Shown one piece after another: positions 15,049 through 16,060 of a DNA stretch of 16,060 nt. Under the pieces are notes generated by a model. It was given only the letters and a program-made list of their open reading frames with translations, did no database searches and was not told where the DNA came from. Made by a program: the position numbers and the translations under genes. Every line of letters begins with the position of its first letter. The first letter of the stretch is position 1. Source of the DNA: Bacteroidetes bacterium UBA7368. Lineage in GTDB: Bacteria > Bacteroidota > Rhodothermia > Rhodothermales > UBA10348. The DNA is taken from contig DKOG01000237.1 of assembly GCA_002469915.1 (NCBI GenBank), forward strand, positions 1 to 16,060, written 5' to 3'.

Positions 15049-15471
15049 ATGCATGTACACCTATCCATAAAAAGCGCAACCAAGGTGCTAGCCTTAATCG
15101 TCATCATGGTATCTATGAGCGCTTGCCAAAATAATCCTCAGCAGCAAGCAGCCATGCCTACTCCCGCTAAACCAGCCATATCTCCCGGTACAATCAATCT
15201 GACTGTTCAGATTCTGGAATGCAGCGAGCGCGAGGTTCGCTCCCTCATTGTTTACGATTGTAAAACCAGCGTCGTATCCGTTCAGGAATATGGCGCAAGT
15301 ACGACTCAACTACCTGCAACGACTAATATTGGTATTCGTTTTAGCGAATCGATTTTGGCTACCCATCCACCGTTGGAAAAGGGTAGTGAGTTGTCGTTAA
15401 CAATCGGTGCCTCGAGAGACACGAAGTCTGATTCTTCCGCCCCGCCATGGGTAGCGATTTCTTTATTTTGA
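15049..15471 (+). CDS. Small lipoprotein of unknown function
   Basis: I choose ATG 15049, with a GGAG at 15034-15037 in front; a GTG at 15022 in frame is less likely. The 140-aa product begins MHVHLSIKSATKVLALIVIM and has the lipobox VSMSAC, giving a lipidated cysteine. A Gln/Pro-rich linker (QNNPQQQAAMPTPAKPA) follows. The rest looks like a single beta-sandwich: INLTVQILECSEREVRSLIV, YDCKTSVVSVQEYG and ELSLTIGASRD, with two cysteines that may pair. The short C-terminus ends AISLF. No family is recognised. It is divergent from the aminopeptidase and 96 bp upstream of the next gene on the same strand. Confidence 0.75.
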   Translation: MHVHLSIKSATKVLALIVIMVSMSACQNNPQQQAAMPTPAKPAISPGTINLTVQILECSEREVRSLIVYDCKTSVVSVQEYGASTTQLPATTNIGIRFSESILATHPPLEKGSELSLTIGASRDTKSDSSAPPWVAISLF

Positions 15472-15567
15472 CCAAAGTGTCCTAGGCAAGGACCTGGGTT
15501 CATCTGAATCATAAGGGGTTTATTCGTACACTTGAGAAATCTATTCATAACCCAGAGATAGAATCTT

Positions 15568-16060
15568 ATGTCACGTCAACAAAACCTTCTTTTCCAGCAC
15601 TCCGTAAAAATAGGACGTGCCATTGCCGGTTTGGTCATGCTGGGCTTTTTAGTCAGCCTGCCAAACCAAACATCATTCTTCAACTCAAAGTCTGCACCCG
15701 TTTTCCAACCCGAAGCCTCCGGTCTGGAAGCATCCATTCAGAGAAGAGTCGCCCGTGATGACTATTACAGGATGATTTACGGAGATCCAACCACGGGATC
15801 AATTCCTCCTGGAATCAAAACACGCGAATTAGAATATGCGAAGGGCCTTCCTAAAATTGATGGAATGGCTGCTAAAAATGCTGCGTTAAGTATGAATTGG
15901 GCAGAAGCGGGGCCAAATGACGTGAGTGGTCGTGTACGGGCTATTGCGATAGACGTAAACGACCCCGCAACCATCCTTTCCGGTGGCGTTTCAGGCGGTA
16001 TTTGGAAGTCAACCAACTCAGGTGCGGATTGGACTCTCGTCAGCGAAAGCCACTTAGCGG
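15568..16060 (+). CDS. Secreted BNR/VPS10-like beta-propeller protein, cut by right edge
   Basis: ATG 15568 starts a frame that stays open to the end of the window (164 codons seen). The N-terminus has a signal-like segment (KIGRAIAGLVMLGFLVSLP). After a linker (PTTGSIPPGIKTRELEYAKG) comes a first propeller blade: NWAEAGPNDVSGRVRAIAID, then NDPATILSGGVSGGIWKSTN and SGADWTLV. The order W-x-x-x-GP-x-x-x-x-GR-x-RA-x-A-x-D, SGGVSGGIWKS, GxxW is typical of large sortilin/BNR-repeat proteins in Bacteroidota and relatives, many of which end in a type IX secretion sorting domain. That end lies outside the window. The molecular role is unknown; proteins of this kind are usually exported or cell-surface. 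Confidence 0.8.
   Translation, partial: MSRQQNLLFQHSVKIGRAIAGLVMLGFLVSLPNQTSFFNSKSAPVFQPEASGLEASIQRRVARDDYYRMIYGDPTTGSIPPGIKTRELEYAKGLPKIDGMAAKNAALSMNWAEAGPNDVSGRVRAIAIDVNDPATILSGGVSGGIWKSTNSGADWTLVSESHLA

Overview
The window looks like a chromosomal segment of a Gram-negative bacterium of the Bacteroidota / Rhodothermota / Balneolota kind. The reasons are a DUF5686-type protein with an N-terminal carboxypeptidase-regulatory-like domain, many outer-membrane beta-barrel and lipoprotein genes, weak Shine-Dalgarno sequences with frequent GTG/TTG starts, and a BNR-like propeller protein at the right edge. This placement is inferred from gene families; there is no marker gene. I recognise no tRNA, rRNA, transposase or CRISPR array.

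Layout. Left part (minus strand): a DUF5686 family protein (1101-3443), a 69-residue secreted peptide (807-1016) and a 215-residue unknown protein (88-735), whose start is covered by a perfect 13-bp inverted repeat. Plus strand from 3626: a 90-residue unknown protein, a cysteine-free Rrf2-family regulator (3955-4470) and, overlapping it by 4 bp, a lipoprotein sulfatase (4467-5903). Directly after the sulfatase stop lies the C-terminal part of an outer-membrane barrel with no start codon (5904-6608). It overlaps by 4 bp a membrane-anchored Fe-S / FAD / NAD(P) oxidoreductase (6605-7927).

After a 432-bp gene-free stretch holding three 20-bp tandem repeats comes the most interesting block, an apparent operon of periplasmic redox proteins (8360-12718). 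It encodes a c-type cytochrome fused to a YVTN-like beta-propeller, a cupredoxin-like protein whose copper-ligand motif closely resembles amicyanin, and two different MauG/cytochrome-c-peroxidase-type diheme proteins. A porin gene follows (12789-13757); it lacks its start and carries an in-frame TGA, so it is read as a pseudogene. Then come a prolyl aminopeptidase on the minus strand (13797-14759), a small lipoprotein (15049-15471) and the 5' part of a secreted BNR-like propeller protein running off the right edge (15568 onward).

How the genes may work together (inference): the cytochrome-propeller, amicyanin-like protein and diheme enzymes recall the parts list of methylamine-dehydrogenase systems (propeller subunit, amicyanin, MauG), but no catalytic TTQ/CTQ small subunit is visible. 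The block could therefore be a separate periplasmic electron-transfer or protein-oxidation module. Both outer-membrane genes beside it are damaged, either by real gene decay or by assembly or sequencing error.
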